Below, in pieces: positions 42,798-55,563 of a stretch of 64,000 nt of DNA. Both the position numbers and the translations under genes were made by a program. The stretch is from Erpobdella octoculata (taxonomy: Eukaryota; Annelida; Clitellata; Hirudinida; Erpobdellidae). How positions within the stretch are numbered: position 1 is the stretch's first letter; the number at the start of each line of letters is the position of its first letter. The notes beneath the pieces were generated by a model. It worked only from the letters and a program-made list of their open reading frames with translations, did not search any database and was not told the DNA's origin. The DNA lies in contig OZ022243.1 in assembly GCA_963978895.1 (NCBI GenBank), positions 7,880,043 through 7,944,042 of the forward strand, written 5' to 3'.

Positions 42798-44293
42798 CAG
42801 GGCTGTATTTACCAAAGGGCTGACCGGGGCTGAAGCCCAGGGGCGGCCGGTGATAGGGGGCGGCCAGAAATGATGATGAAAAAAAATTATTTGTCTTTTT
42901 TAGTTTTTTACATAGTTATTCTGCCACATTAAAAAGGTTATTATTAACTTTATTTAGTTTTCGTCAAATTTTCTTGCAAAAAAGAAAAGTAATTTAAGGT
43001 AATTTAATATTTCAAATGTTTTACTAACCAGATATTTCGGAATTATTTCAAAAAGGTTTTGCGAAAATCACCTCGTAACTGGTAAATAATGAAGTTGTCC
43101 CGTGTTTGTCAATAGTCACTACTTTGTTAACAATAGGAGTAATAGGAGTATAGGACTTTTATAAATTCTGTATTTCTGTTAAGAATAGCACAGTTATCAC
43201 TACTTTGTATTTTGGAATTAGTAACTGTATTTTGTTGTAAATTTGTATTCAAGAATCAAGTTTGACTAATTTGTTATGTATCATTTCAATATTCATCACA
43301 ATCATTAGCACCTCTTTTTAGACTATGCTTGATGTACATATTCTTGCAACCAAATTATGACTTAATAACAGTTTCAAACAAGTTAATACTAGATTCTAAC
43401 CAATTATGAAATAACACCCTTTTTAAACCAGATACAAGTTAACAAAAATTTTCAACCAAGTATGAGTTAATACAAGTTTTCAAATGAAACTCATCTTACA
43501 ACACAACAAATCATACCAAATTTTTACATCTTCTGTACCAGTCAACATACATTAAATGTAAATTGCTTTATACATGAAAAGATATCTTTAAGACCAAATT
43601 TTTCTTACTGGGTTAAGGACCAGAGGCCCAATGGATCAGTTTATTTTACAAGAAATATTTAAAACTTATAAACATAGCAATTGATATACCAAATAAAGAA
43701 ATTGTAGCCAGGTTTGAAGCGTATTAAGAATTACCTGCGTTCCTCCCTCTCTCAAGACAAGATGACCAGTATGTCATTATTGTGTATAGAGTCGTCAATT
43801 TTGGAAACACTCGATTGTGACACAATTATTAATGACTTCAGTGTTGTGAAGGCCCGGCGAAAGCCAATATGACACGTCACACGTTTCTAAAATGTACACC
43901 TTGATTTTCAGTGGTGTGTTCACATATTTTCATACAAAGATTGTCAAAGTACATGCATATGTTTGGAATCCACTTTAAAGCAACTGTGTTGTGCATTATA
44001 ACTATTGTTTATCACTCATACAAAATTTCCCTAGCTGTGCTAGGTTTTCACTTCTTTTTGCGTTAAATTTCTGTATTTGTGTGCGTGGCTGTCAACAGGC
44101 TATATAAGCACTGTATTTCCGCCTCTTTGGCACTTCCGTTTAATTGTAATGTTATAGTTCGGCGACTTGCCAATAAAGAAAATGAAGACAAATAATTGTG
44201 GATTGCGATTGTCCAGGAAAAATATTGCCCACACTGAGGGGCGGCCCATGCTGCCAAAGCCCAGGGGCGGTCTGACCGCTAAATACGGCCCTG
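42798..44293. mobile_element. Nonautonomous hAT element, 8-bp TSD GATAAATT
   Basis: Left end CAGGGCTGTATTTA, right end TAAATACGGCCCTG, flanked by identical GATAAATT at 42790-42797 and 44294-44301. Subterminal 'gcccaggggcggcc' and 'gcccaggggcggtc' appear at both ends. The 1.5-kb interior has no recognisable transposase, so it needs a helper. The intact ends and perfect TSD suggest a fairly young insertion. Confidence 0.9.
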
Positions 44294-44632
44294 GATAAAT
44301 TATAATTCATTTTATAATTCATAATAATTTTAAACACGTTAATCTTCTGATTACAAACCAACCCACCAATAGTTTAAAATGTATGGCACAGGAGGCGCTA
44401 CAGAGATAATTTAGTTTCTGAAATAGCTTATACAGCTTCCCGTATTATAATCTCTTTGTTGTGTTTATTTCCGGGCCTAGTAGTAGACTGTACAAACAAT
44501 AGTTTTTAATATATTTTTTCTTGCTGATCAATGTACAAATTACTAAACATATGGATCCCACTAGCGAGAGAATCAGAGGATTAACATTGTGATGTTTGTA
44601 GATTTTGTAAATAAATTTGAAAAACAAGTAAA

Positions 44633-45046
<414 letters not shown>

Positions 45047-45136
45047 TGTTGGTTTGTAGATTTTGTAAAAAAATTTGCTTAAAATTTATAGTATATGAGC
45101 ACTAAATCCAAATCACCAAAACCGTGGCGTGATGAA

Positions 45137-46317
45137 CAGGCGCGGTCCCGCCATTGGGGATGCTGGGGATGCATCCCCCCACCAGCCTCAGCGCTAAATT
45201 TGTGTCAATGAATAAATAAAGTTAAACGTACACTAAACAACCCCCCGCCAAACACCAACTATCTATCTAATCTAGATAGTTATAAAATATGACGAAATCT
45301 GTGGGCATCAGAATAGCGCAATTAGGCTAATATCTCATTACTATACCCATGTAAGATATGCATAACCAACCGAATGCGATTATGTCCTGCCAACTAGCAG
45401 CTTATAAATTCGGTTTTCTATTCTTCGTTGTTTGCTGGCGTTAATCGTTAAAAAATTTTAACACAAAATTGAGTTTGTGCGAGCTTAGAACACTAGTTTT
45501 TCCATATACCTACCTATATTAATCAAAAAGGGAAAATACCCACTGTTTTTGTGAAGTCTAGAGGTGGTAAAGTACCTAATTTTATTATTCTTAATTCAAT
45601 TTTTGTTGTACTAATTCAACTGCACAAACTCTAATTATTGGGTTGAAGATGTCAAGCAAAAATCAGCAACTTCATTAAGTTTTTTTTTTTTTTTTATTAT
45701 AGTTTATAGTCTTTTACACCATGTGTTTTAAGACGCCAACTTCATTAAGATTACGTCATTCTTTAAATCGGCACCCACTTAGCATTGAGAATGCAAAAGT
45801 TCTAGCCAAACCTCTAACCCTGAACAACAAGATTGTCATTTATCTACTCGTTCTATCAAATTATCGAAGAACGAAATACATTTGAGTCGAGTCAAACTTG
45901 ATCAACAAAACTGTCAAATTTTCGTTTCAAGCCATTCAAACCTAACACTATTTGAATATTGCATTTGCGTTTACTGAGGTTTGAGGAGAGTGCATGGTCG
46001 TCATTCTATAGGCATTAAACAAGTTAAAATTATGCTAAATACATATCTTTTTAATAAGTTTTTTGATTAGGAGATGTTGATGAACTGCGCGCCTTTGCGA
46101 ACAAATTGTTTTTTTTTTCATAAGGGCACTATATAAATGTTATTTTGTATTGTATTTGTAGGGAGATTGAATAGGAACATAAACATTTCTTATGCTCAAA
46201 AACGCCATTTTCTTACAGGACACTCATGACTTGATGATAACTTTAAAAACTATAAAAAAAGAAATATATAGTATAAGACTCCCAATCAACACTGACTTAA
46301 TCATGGAACCGCGCCTG
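45137..46317. mobile_element. Possible hAT-like element (weak TSD)
   Basis: Starts CAGGCGCGGTCCC and ends GGAACCGCGCCTG, inverted over about 13 bp. The flanks GTGATGAA and GTGACATT agree at only four of eight bases. It contains a LINE-tail-like stretch (LNTYLFNKFFD, near 46040) and a reverse 3' end of the SINE-like retroposon (45690-45735). Confidence 0.35.
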
Positions 46318-47248
46318 GTGACATTTTCCCAGTTTTTGAGACCATGTCTCAGGAGAAGGAAGATCTGTCTTAGAAAGCTTAAACAAATTTGCCGACTAAT
46401 CAGCCACCTTGTGTCAGGCCCTTTTCTTGCATGGCAGTTGGCAGCAAAAATGTCACACAATGGAACTTGGTCATATAATATGTCCAAGGCCGTAACCAGG
46501 AATTTTGAAGTGGGGGCCCTGGAATTTCTGGGTGCATTGTATAAAATATTTGTTCACATTAAGTTGCACGTTCCAGTGAATCGACACCTAAAATTTTATT
46601 CACGCGACAAATCAGGTTTAGCGATCATTAAAACAATCTTAATCTACATTATGTCAAATCGACTCAAATCACCTTAAGACTTTCCAAAACATTTTAAAAC
46701 AATAATAATTTACACGAAAAACACTTCACTATAAAAACCCATCTCATGGGGTAGGGTAATCATTGGCGCCTTAGCCAGGGGGCTAATAACCCCCCCCCCC
46801 TTTCAAAAGTGGGAGGGCCAAACGCCATTTATTCTCCCCACTTTTTGTCAAATACCAATAGTATTTTATAACGAGAGATTCGTCGATAGTCCGTCAATTG
46901 TTGATATGTTCAGTAGAAAAATAATTAAAATTGTATTTGGTTTTTCCGATGTCAAATGCAACATAAGAAAGAAGAAAGAAGTGTTTTGGCATTGCGTCGA
47001 GTTAGAACCTATTTCCGGTCAACAATGACCCAAACTAGATTAAACCATGTCATGTTTTTAACTGTACATAAAGAAAAACCGACAATCTAAACTTGTTGAA
47101 AATTTTTAAATTTTTTGTTTTCCTAATGACACAAAAAGTAATTTTTTGCTAAATTGTAGTTAAAGTTGCAATCTGTAATTAACTTTTGTATATGGTAGCT
47201 TTTTTGGACTTTGGTATAATGGTAATTATCTAAACAAAACACATATAG
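46318..47248. other. No gene; repeat debris
   Basis: 46480-46680 matches 60808-60925 ('ctggaattt', 'gcacgttccag', 'gtttag.gat'), marking a dispersed repeat. 46760-46800 holds a G/C run ('aaccccccccccc'). No coding exon. Confidence 0.5.
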
Positions 47249-49309
47249 TTTTTAAATCCTTTATATTATTTTCGATTGTCTTCCCGTCTGTCTGTCTTCC
47301 TGTCGGTCACAAACTTTGAGTCTCAAAATTAACTCACTTCACGTTATCCGATCGAGCTGAAATTTGGCACATCGACATGGGCTGCGAGACAATTGAATCT
47401 ATCAAAATTTCAGTTTGATCGGATATTGTATAATTAAGTTTCTCAAAAAACACCAAATTTTAACGGATTTTTAATTTTTGAATTTGGCTCTGGGCTGTAA
47501 AAGGAATTAGTAATTAAAAATCTAGGATCGTATATAAAGGATTTATAATAAAAACCTTGTTTTTATGGGTTAGTTTTTTTTTATTTACATAGACTGTTAC
47601 TCATTTTTTTACTTTTTATTTTAGAAAAAAAATTTTTTTGTCTAAAAACCAATGATTTCAGATATAGATGCATTTTATCTTAAATTTTAAAAAAGTCGCC
47701 TACGGGCATTTGAAGACCTCAAAACAATTTGTTGGCCTTTCACTTTCAAAACCATCCGGTGCCCCAACCACTAATCTCTATAATATAACTGGATTGCGCT
47801 TAGACCTGCCTGGGAGTCGCCGCTGGTCGCCATTTTGGAAATCCACGCCTACCTACCTGATGCTATTGACGGAATCTTTTTAGAAGTTTAAAAATGCCGA
47901 ATTGCGCTGCTTGTAATTGCTTTAATAGACAATATAAGGGAGCAAAACAGTCATTTCATTAAAACCCCCTAATTGCAGAGGCGTAGCGAAGGTTTTTGGC
48001 GACCGGGACGAAACTATAAATTTTGCGCCCCCCCGACTTTTGTTGAGAAAAAGATTCGATGTTTACTTCGTTCATACTTTTGCCGTTCTCTTAAGAACTA
48101 AAAGTGTAGGTTTATATGCGTGCGTTTTGGCGCCATCTTTTCGCGATCAGTATTTGAAAAAAATGCGGCAAGCAAAAATTTTATTTAAAATACCGTAAAG
48201 AACAGAAATAAATTTTTTCAAATCCACAAAACTCAGTGAGAATAAATGTAATAAATAAATGTCAATAAATGCACACACTGATGAAATTAAATATGGTCCT
48301 TAGGCTGTGTGTCATAAACTTGATGTCATAAAGGAGGGCACAGACGTTCTAGATAGCAAGAGCAGCTTTCAAAACATTGGCTCTACGTCAACGATGTGAA
48401 ATGAATGGTGGCTGAAGCATAAAGGGGTCACCAAGTTCCACCTTGCCTGAGCCGGAGATCTGATCCTAGATTGTGGCTGGTGGGTTTGAAATGAAACACA
48501 TGAGTGACATGGCTCTCTCCCTTCCTAAGAACCTAACAAGTTTGATGCTGCAGAACAACTAAATGGACTGAAGCAGCAGATATACAACAAGACTGTGGAC
48601 GACATCCTGATGCAAGGAAGGAAACTACTGTTTTTCTGGCATCTTACGCAAACTTTGAGAGAGAGTTAGTCTAGCATGAATATACTGTATCTTCCTCTTC
48701 GGCGCCTCCCCAAGATGGCGCCCGGGGCAGCTCGCCCCCCCCGCCCCCCCTAGCTACGCCCCTGCCTAATTGTTCGTATATCATGCGACGATCGACGTAA
48801 ACACGACGGCTGCATTGGTAATTGGATTGGTAAAATGGCGGCAGACTGGCGACAACATTTCTATTGCAATAATGGGCTAAGCGCAATCCAGTTATATTAT
48901 AGAGATCAGTGGCCCCAACGGCGAAGTTAAAATAAAGGATGTAAAAAACTAACCCATAAAAACAAAGTTTTTATTATAAATCCTTTATATACGATCCTAG
49001 ATTTTTAATTACTAATTCCTTTTACAGCCCAGAGCCAAATTCAAAAATTAAAAATCCGTTAAAATTTGGTGTTTTTTGAAAAACTTAATTATACAATATC
49101 CGATCAAACTGAAATTTTGATAGATTCAATTGTCTCGCAGCCCAAGTCGATGTGCCAAATTTCAGCTCGATCGGATAACGGGAAGTGAGTTAATTTTGAG
49201 ACTCAAAGTTTGTGACCATAGATATCTATGTGATTATATCTATGTTTGTGACCGACAGGAAGACAGACAGACGGGAAGACAATCGAAAATAATATAAAGG
49301 ATTTAAAAA
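47249..49309. mobile_element. Foldback element with ~330-bp inverted arms
   Basis: The left arm (47249-47577) starts TTTTTAAATCCTTTATATT and runs through CTGTCTGTCTTCC, 'atcgagctgaaatttggcac' and 'ggctctgggctgtaaaagg'. The right arm (48948-49309) is its reverse complement with few changes and a small insertion around 49218-49240. Inner stretches near 47760-47850 and 48800-48915 are also inverted copies. No transposase is recognised, so it is nonautonomous. Related single copies lie at 38700 and 51220. Confidence 0.85.
47976..48764. mobile_element. hAT element nested in the foldback element, TSD CCTAATTG
   Basis: Left end CAGAGGCGTAGCGAAGG, right end CTAGCTACGCCCCTG, flanked by identical CCTAATTG at 47968-47975 and 48765-48772. 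789 bp. The middle (48290-48660) reads in one frame as EQLNGLKQQIYNKTVDD, which may be a captured or decayed coding piece that I do not recognise. Confidence 0.9.
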
Positions 49310-50070
49310 TACAAGCATTGTCAAAATTAAAGATTTTAAAAATATTCTAATTATTCTCTGAAAAAATTAAAATTGAGTAGAATATTTGTTTCAAATTTAA
49401 AAATGTATTTTTTAAACTTTTATTTTTCGTATACCTTCCTAAACTATAACTGCACCGTCCTTTAGGGGTGTACCTCACCGGTTAAGAACCCCTACAGTAT
49501 TTATTATAGTGAAGCGCAAGTCATATATGTGAACGGTTGAGATTTTAGATGAATAATTAAATACAAAATTATATTACTTAAGTAAAGAAAATTTAAAATA
49601 ATGGTTAGCTGCGATTTTACCGGACGGCGGCGGCATATTACTTTCGTTGCTCGGCTCGGCCGGATAAGTCGGCGGCTCAATAAATCAATCAATTTCACTT
49701 AATATAGCGCTTTCTAAGCACGGCGTTCAAAAGCGCAAAGGCTTAGCGGTCTATTTTTATTTATTTGTTACCTGTATGTACCTAATTAATTAGAAAGCAT
49801 CATTTCCTACTCGGCAAAATTTATTTTATATATCTGATCATTAAAAACAGTTAAATTATTTTTTTCTTCAATTGACGGTACGATCCGTGATTCAAAACTC
49901 TTCATACTCTTTTTTTTAAAGCATTTGGCACCAGGCACCATTGTTTATATTTTATTGCAGCACACTCACAGCATAATAAGCAGGTCAAGCAGGTGGGATA
50001 AGAAAGACTGATGATAAGAGGGTAACGAGGGCTGAGTTCAAATTACTAAACTACTAAAGTAACTAAAAGG
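49310..50070. other. Upstream region of cytochrome b5 reductase
   Basis: 49672-49770 carries a LINE 3'-tail-like stretch ('ttaatatagcgctttcta … aaaagcgcaaagg'). No clear TATA box or other promoter element can be assigned. The transcription start is probably in the last few hundred bases. Confidence 0.4.
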
Positions 50071-52943
50071 ATGGAATTCAATCTACCGGTAACTCATTGA
50101 TATTACTTTATTTCTTATTCTTAATATAAATTTGCTAAACTATTCAGTAGTAACTAGAATAGATTAATAGAAAAAAGGAGAGAACGTTGTGCTGCAGTGC
50201 TAGCGCTAGATTTCTTTGAAGAGCTAGAAGCTAGACTAGCTAGAGCTAGAGAGTTCAGCTAGTTAGTTCTAGTTGCTAGTCTAGTGTGCTAGTGCTAATT
50301 TAGTTTTTAGTTCAGCTAGTTAGCTAAAGAGGGGTTCTTTATAATTTATGATATAATTTTTTTTAATTCATAGATTGCATTGGCTAGTGGAGTTTTTGTG
50401 GTTGTCATAACCATAATGTTTGCTAAGTGGAAGAATTTACTGACAAAATCACTACCAAAAATACTGATTAACAAGGATTCTAAATACACACTCAAACTTA
50501 CTGATAAGAAAGTAACAATCTATATTGCTCATTAAACACATATATGATGTTTTTTAATAAGTATAATCTCATGGTACTGTGCTTCAGATCTTAACTCACA
50601 ACACAAGGATTTTTACATTTCTTCTTCCTCATGCCGAACACGTTCTTGGCCTTCCCGTTGGTGAGTTGTAAATTTAATTTAATATTTTCAAATTTATTTT
50701 TAATTAAATGTTTATTCAAATAGGTCAGTATGTGTATTTGAGTGCAACAATAAATGGTTCACTGGTTATTAGGCCGTACACTCCAATTTCTAGTGACGAC
50801 GACAAGGGCTTTATGAAACTCCTCATTAAAGTTTAGATATTTATTTGTCGATTTTTCAGATTTGTGACGTTAATATGGATTTTTTTTTATAAAGGTGTAC
50901 CCAAAAGATGTTCACCCTAAATTCCCAAATGGAGGGAAAATGACTCAATATTTAGATAACCTCAAAATTGGGGACACCATTGATATCAGGGGACCAAATG
51001 GATTATTAGTTTATGAAGGGAAAGGCAAGTTATCTCTGTTGTAGTAGTATCATTTTTTAAGGTAACCAGATAAAACAGAACATTGCATATTTTTGCAGTT
51101 TTATGTAGATTAAAACTCTATTTCATTTTTAGTTTGCTTTATATTCCTGTTGTGATGCCCTGATGATTTTTTGCCGATAACATTTTTGTTTGAATGAATA
51201 TTAGAACAAGTAAGCCATAAAAAATGGGGTTTTTAACAAATCCCTTATATTTCTGAATTTGCTGGCTTTTCATTTATTCTTAAAAAAAATTTTCTAAATG
51301 ACATTTTTTGGAATTTATTTATGTCAACATTTAACACTATTTGATTTGTTTTTGTTTTAAAACATAGATTATTATTTTTAATTAAAATTTTTTTTCACAA
51401 AATTTTCAAACTTCAATAGAATGCATTGTCATGAGGAGTGAGCTTATATTTCAAATTTCAGCTTGATTGGATAACGGGAAGTTAGTTAATTTTAACTTTC
51501 AAGGCTTGCAAACATTCAAGCTAGTAAACCAGCAAGCAAGACTGGCAGTGAAGTTAATATGAGGGATTTAAAAAACTCTTGACAAAAGGGCCATCAATTT
51601 AAGCTGCATTTCTATATTTCTATTAATTTATCAATATTTTTCTCTATGAAAATTCACTCATGAAAATGTTGCAAGCACATTAAATAAACAGTGTCAGTGT
51701 CAGGAAACTTCTTTCCAAATTATAGTTCAAACTTGGACTGCTTGGTATATATTTTTGGTACAAAGTTGAATATAGAAAAATTTGCTCATGTAAAATACCT
51801 TTTTAATTCTACAGCTTCCGTGCAAACAGTGGTGAACAAGTTATTCCCAGCAGTGGAAGGCCATGGGTTGTAAAATTAAACTTTAATTTTATGGTAATAA
51901 GTTACAATATCTCAGGCCATTTTAACTGGGGACAATTCCCAATAATTTTTTGGGGGCTTTTTGAAAAAGATATGGCACATAAAAATATTTTTTTAATATA
52001 GTCTGTTGGGGGATGTTTTAATTTTTTTTTTGCTTTTATCATCAGGGATTGAGGATGAAAATTGTATAAAATTGATTTATAAATCGCAAACAAAAAATAT
52101 GCAGTGTTCTGTTTATTAAACGTTCTGTTTCCTCACTGTTTTGTTTGATCATGGAACCCACATTATACATGTCTTTTATAAAGCTTACCTGTTCTTGCAT
52201 AGAAAGAGTAGATAACTTTTTTCAAGAGATCTTTGTATTTGTTTTTTTTTTTAAGTTTAAGCCATGAGAAATGTTGATAATGAAGCTATTTCTTAAGACA
52301 GTGGTTAATAATGAAATCATTGCTATTACCTATAAGTTAATTTTCATACATTTTTTTATGTGTATTAATAAAAATGTTTGACATACAATATTCTTAAGGA
52401 GTTTACAAAATTCAAGAAAATAAGAAGACTCCTCCAAAAACATTTGTTTATAACAAGCTGTGCATGATAGCTGGTGGTTCAGGTATTACTCCAATGTATC
52501 AAATGATTCAACAGATAATTAAAGATCCAAAAGATAACACCCAAATGTGGCTTGTGTTTGCAAATCAGACAGAAGAAGATATTTTGTTAAGAGATGAGTT
52601 GGATGATTTGTCTCAGATCCACAAGGATCGCTTCCACGTATGGTACACTGTCAGCAAACCTACACCAGGTGTGGAAACTTTGATGCTTGTTGTGCATAAA
52701 TTAGTTTTTTTATTATAAATATTGTTTCTAAAAATTACGGGTTTATCAATTTTACATTTTGTTTCACAAGATTGGAAGTACGGAAGTGGACATATATCTG
52801 ATGAAATGTTGTCGAACAACCTCTGCAAACCTGGTGATGATGTCCTAGTTACACTGTGTGGTCCACCGCCTATGATTCAATCGGCCTGCATGCCTGCATT
52901 GGACAAGTTGCAGTACAATGAAAACCGGCGATTTATATTCTGA
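50071..52943 (+). CDS. NADH-cytochrome b5 reductase, seven exons, 302 aa
   Basis: FAD enzyme that passes electrons from NADH to cytochrome b5, normally anchored in ER or outer mitochondrial membrane. Coding exons: 50071-50088, 50374-50511, 50588-50660, 50724-50830, 50895-51024, 52399-52668, 52771-52943. All phases agree and the sum is 909 nt with the stop, matching the usual ~300 residues. Exon 1 gives MEFNLP; exon 2 gives a membrane helix ([16 protein letters not shown]). FAD motif [14 protein letters not shown] and GGKMTQYL are in exons 4-5; NADH motifs GGSGITPM and CGPPPM are in exons 6-7; the C-terminus RRFIF matches the family. Intron 5 has a GC donor (gcaagt) and carries a MITE. Start choice: exon 1 is the only short upstream ATG exon with a donor in phase 0. 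The paralogue (CYB5R1/2/3) cannot be fixed. Confidence 0.95.
51215..51582 (-). repeat. MITE of the foldback family inside CYB5R intron 5
   Basis: Ends 'tttttaacaaatcccttata' and its approximate inverse 'aatatgagggatttaaaaaa', with the 'aaatttcagcttgattgg' and 'aagttagttaattttaac' body seen in reverse at 38700. Its direction is opposite to the gene. Confidence 0.65.
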
Positions 52944-53113
52944 ACTGATTTTCTACTATTATTGACAAAAAAAACGGTGAAAAAAGTATGAAAATAGGAA
53001 AAAAACACATATGACTAACTACCTTCGAGGGTTTGAACGTTTTGATAGACAGCTTGAAGTTTTATAGTGAACTTGTATGGAAGAAAATAATTATTCCAAT
53101 TTTTCAAGCCACA

Positions 53114-53375
53114 AAATAAATCAAATAAAACTGCTGAACATAAGGCCACTAAGAAGAAACTCTGGTCCCAGGAAAATAATTAATGTTTGTTTTAGATATT
53201 TATTGTTAAAAAATTATTATAAAAACTTGTGATAACTCATCAAAATTAGTTAGTGATGAATGCAACGCCATATAACACACAAATTTGTAACATACATTCA
53301 GACATAAGAAATTATGTAAGCTGATCAGAGCTCATTGAATACTTAAACTTTTATTATTTTATCTTAATAAAGTTT
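53114..53375 (+). promoter_or_regulatory. Candidate polyadenylation signals of CYB5R
   Basis: AATAAA hexamers occur at about 53115, 53124 and 53366, after the stop at 52943. Which is used cannot be told. Confidence 0.45.
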
Positions 53376-53870
53376 GTTATTTAAATATAAAGGAAATCGA
53401 TTAAAAAGAATGTTCAAGTAATCAAAAAGAATTTTAAGTAAATAAATGAAAAAGAATTTTTACGATAATAATTTAAAGAATTTTTCTAGACTTATGTAAT
53501 AGTAGGTTAAACAAAAAATAATAGGTACACGTGAAATCTGGAAAAAGTCAAATTTTGTCCTTTACAAATTATATGTTGAACTTTATTGGATTTTGACTAA
53601 GATAGACGCAGCTAATGCTTTGCGGGCTTCACATTCAGTAGCGGCGTTATGGTAGTGCCCCTGTTTATATACGGCGTAAGGGCGTAAATATAACTTCGAC
53701 TACCCCAGGGGGTAGTCGAAGATACTTTTCAAAAGCTTATACACTTTTTCTCCTAAAAAACGGATGACCAAAAAATGGGTTAGTTGTAACCAGTGGGGGA
53801 CTTATGAGACCCACGTCGTGCACCCCCGTTCCATTCCATAGAAAACTATCATTGCTTTTCAAACTGTCAG
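53376..53870. other. Intergenic with repeat debris
   Basis: No gene. 53694-53721 is a perfect 13-bp inverted repeat around AG (cttcgactacccc). 53700-53800 has 'ggatgaccaaaaaatggg' type subrepeats of the CAGGGAC elements. Confidence 0.5.
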
Positions 53871-53873
53871 GTA

Positions 53874-55563
53874 CCGTAAAACGGGGTGGCTTTGGCCCAG
53901 TTTACACATAAATCAATCTATATTTTAAAGTACAAATTATATTTCTATGAGCTATTATGCTAAAAAGGTGTGCATAGTAGTGATGTATGGCGTGACCTAG
54001 CGAAAGTTTAAAAAAAAATTTTTTTTAATATATTTTTACGCGTTTAAAGGCTGGGCCAAAGTCACCCCGCTGATAGGGGTGACTTTGGCCCAGCGACTTT
54101 AAGCCTGTCCAGAAAAAAATGTTAACCTCTAAACAGTTTCATTTCAATTATTTTTCAATATACTATGTATGTTTTGTTGAAATACACTTTTTACAGAATT
54201 AATTTAGCTTGTTTTGGCACCGTTTAGAGTCCCCAAACATATCGAGCAAAATTTTATTTGATATTTCACCTGAGTTCACATTATAAACTGCTCTACCAAA
54301 ACATTGGATCAAAGTTTATCATTAATTTTTCTTTCTTTAATCTTTAGTAAATATTAAACATGAAAAATGAGTTGCAACACATTTATAAATCAAGAGAACG
54401 GAGCAAGAAATAACACAATAAATTGATTTCGTCAGAAATAATCAATGCGCTGCAGCTCAGGAATTGAGTAAAGTCCCCTCCTAGAAATTTGCTTTGGAGC
54501 TGATATGAGTGTGAAGATCTCAGCCTCTTGATAGACAGCTCTCTCTTCAGGCTTCGGCCATTTCCAGTTACGTCCGCTTCTCTTCATAAGACGAACTTCT
54601 GCCTCGGCTTTTCTAACTTTTTTCACCTAATAAAACAACAATTTTCTAAATGTCACACCTAGTTAAAAGGTATCAAATCATTTAATTTTATAACCTGTCC
54701 TACGTAAAACCTTTAACAATATTCCGCAAATCTGAATTATCTACGGGGAATCCAAATGTTGAGGCCGTCACAACATAAGACTTGAAAGCGGCTTCCGCCT
54801 CATCAGAAAATATTGTCTGCCCACCACATTTATTTGAATGTGCACCTTAGAGTTTGTTCCTTAGTGTTGATCTAGGAATTTTGTATAATTTGTCTGCTTC
54901 TCTTTGTGTTGTTCTGCCAGTACTGATTCCCAGCAAAGCTGCTTGCAAGTTTGACGACGAGTAAGAACCATAAGTTCTGCTACCGAGCGTTGTTTTTACA
55001 CGTTCTAGGCATGATAAAATCTGAAAAATTGTTAATTGTTGTCAAATCGTAATCATAGTAAAATAAAACAACAAAAAATGTTGACATTTATGCTATTTAG
55101 TGCTCCAAAACGCAGTTTTCAACGTGGGCCAAAGTCACCCTCCCATGGGCCAAAGTCACCCCAGAAAGCGGCCAAAGTCAACCCACTTTTTTTAACGGTC
55201 AATAACTTAAAGGAGCGTTGACCAAACACAATAAATGTCACGCTACATTAACAGTAATATACAAAATATCATTTATGGAAATTTTGAGTCACTTGCCTTT
55301 GTTAATTGTTGCTGTGTAGGAAGAAGTTTGCACACCAAAAAATATCGTCACTTTCGCAACTCTCGCAAAAACAGCTATAAAATTATTAAACGGCGGCGAA
55401 AACAACAATCGAAGGATCGAAGTATTAGCTAACACACCACAGTTTGTTTTGATAAAAAAATGGAGGTTGTTCGCCAGTTTTAAAAGGAGATCGACGCAAT
55501 TAAAACAAAAAATCCATTTTGGGCCAAAGTCACCCGCACGGGCAAAGTCACCCCGTTTTACGG
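53874..55563 (-). mobile_element. Pogo-like DNA transposon, 1.69 kb, TA target
   Basis: Ends CCGTAAAACGGGGTGGCTT and the inverse AAAGTCACCCCGTTTTACGG, flanked by TA on both sides. The motif gggccaaagtcaccc occurs in several copies in both orientations, including an 18-bp perfect hairpin (54051-54093). The minus strand has transposase remains with a psq-type helix-turn-helix (54700-55020). TA duplication plus psq HTH points to the pogo branch of Tc1/mariner. Confidence 0.82.
54432..55020 (-). pseudogene. Pogo-like transposase remnant (psq HTH)
   Basis: From an acceptor-like ttttttcag at about 55021 the minus strand reads ILSCLERVKTTLGSRTYGS, then NLQAALLGISTGRTTQREAD and KLYKIPRSTLRNKL, a helix-turn-helix of the pipsqueak/CENP-B N-terminal type. 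A stop follows, then CGGQTIFSDEAEAAFKSYVV and FGFPVDNSDLRNIVKGF, which matches the region after the HTH in pogo-like transposases. The fragment 54626-54432 (KKVRKAEAEVRLMKRSGRNW) may be the tail. No DDE core is present. Confidence 0.7.

Noticed and set aside
46192..46677. 161-residue ORF
   Set aside because: It crosses the right end of a possible hAT-like element and a dispersed repeat also found at 60808; no family features.
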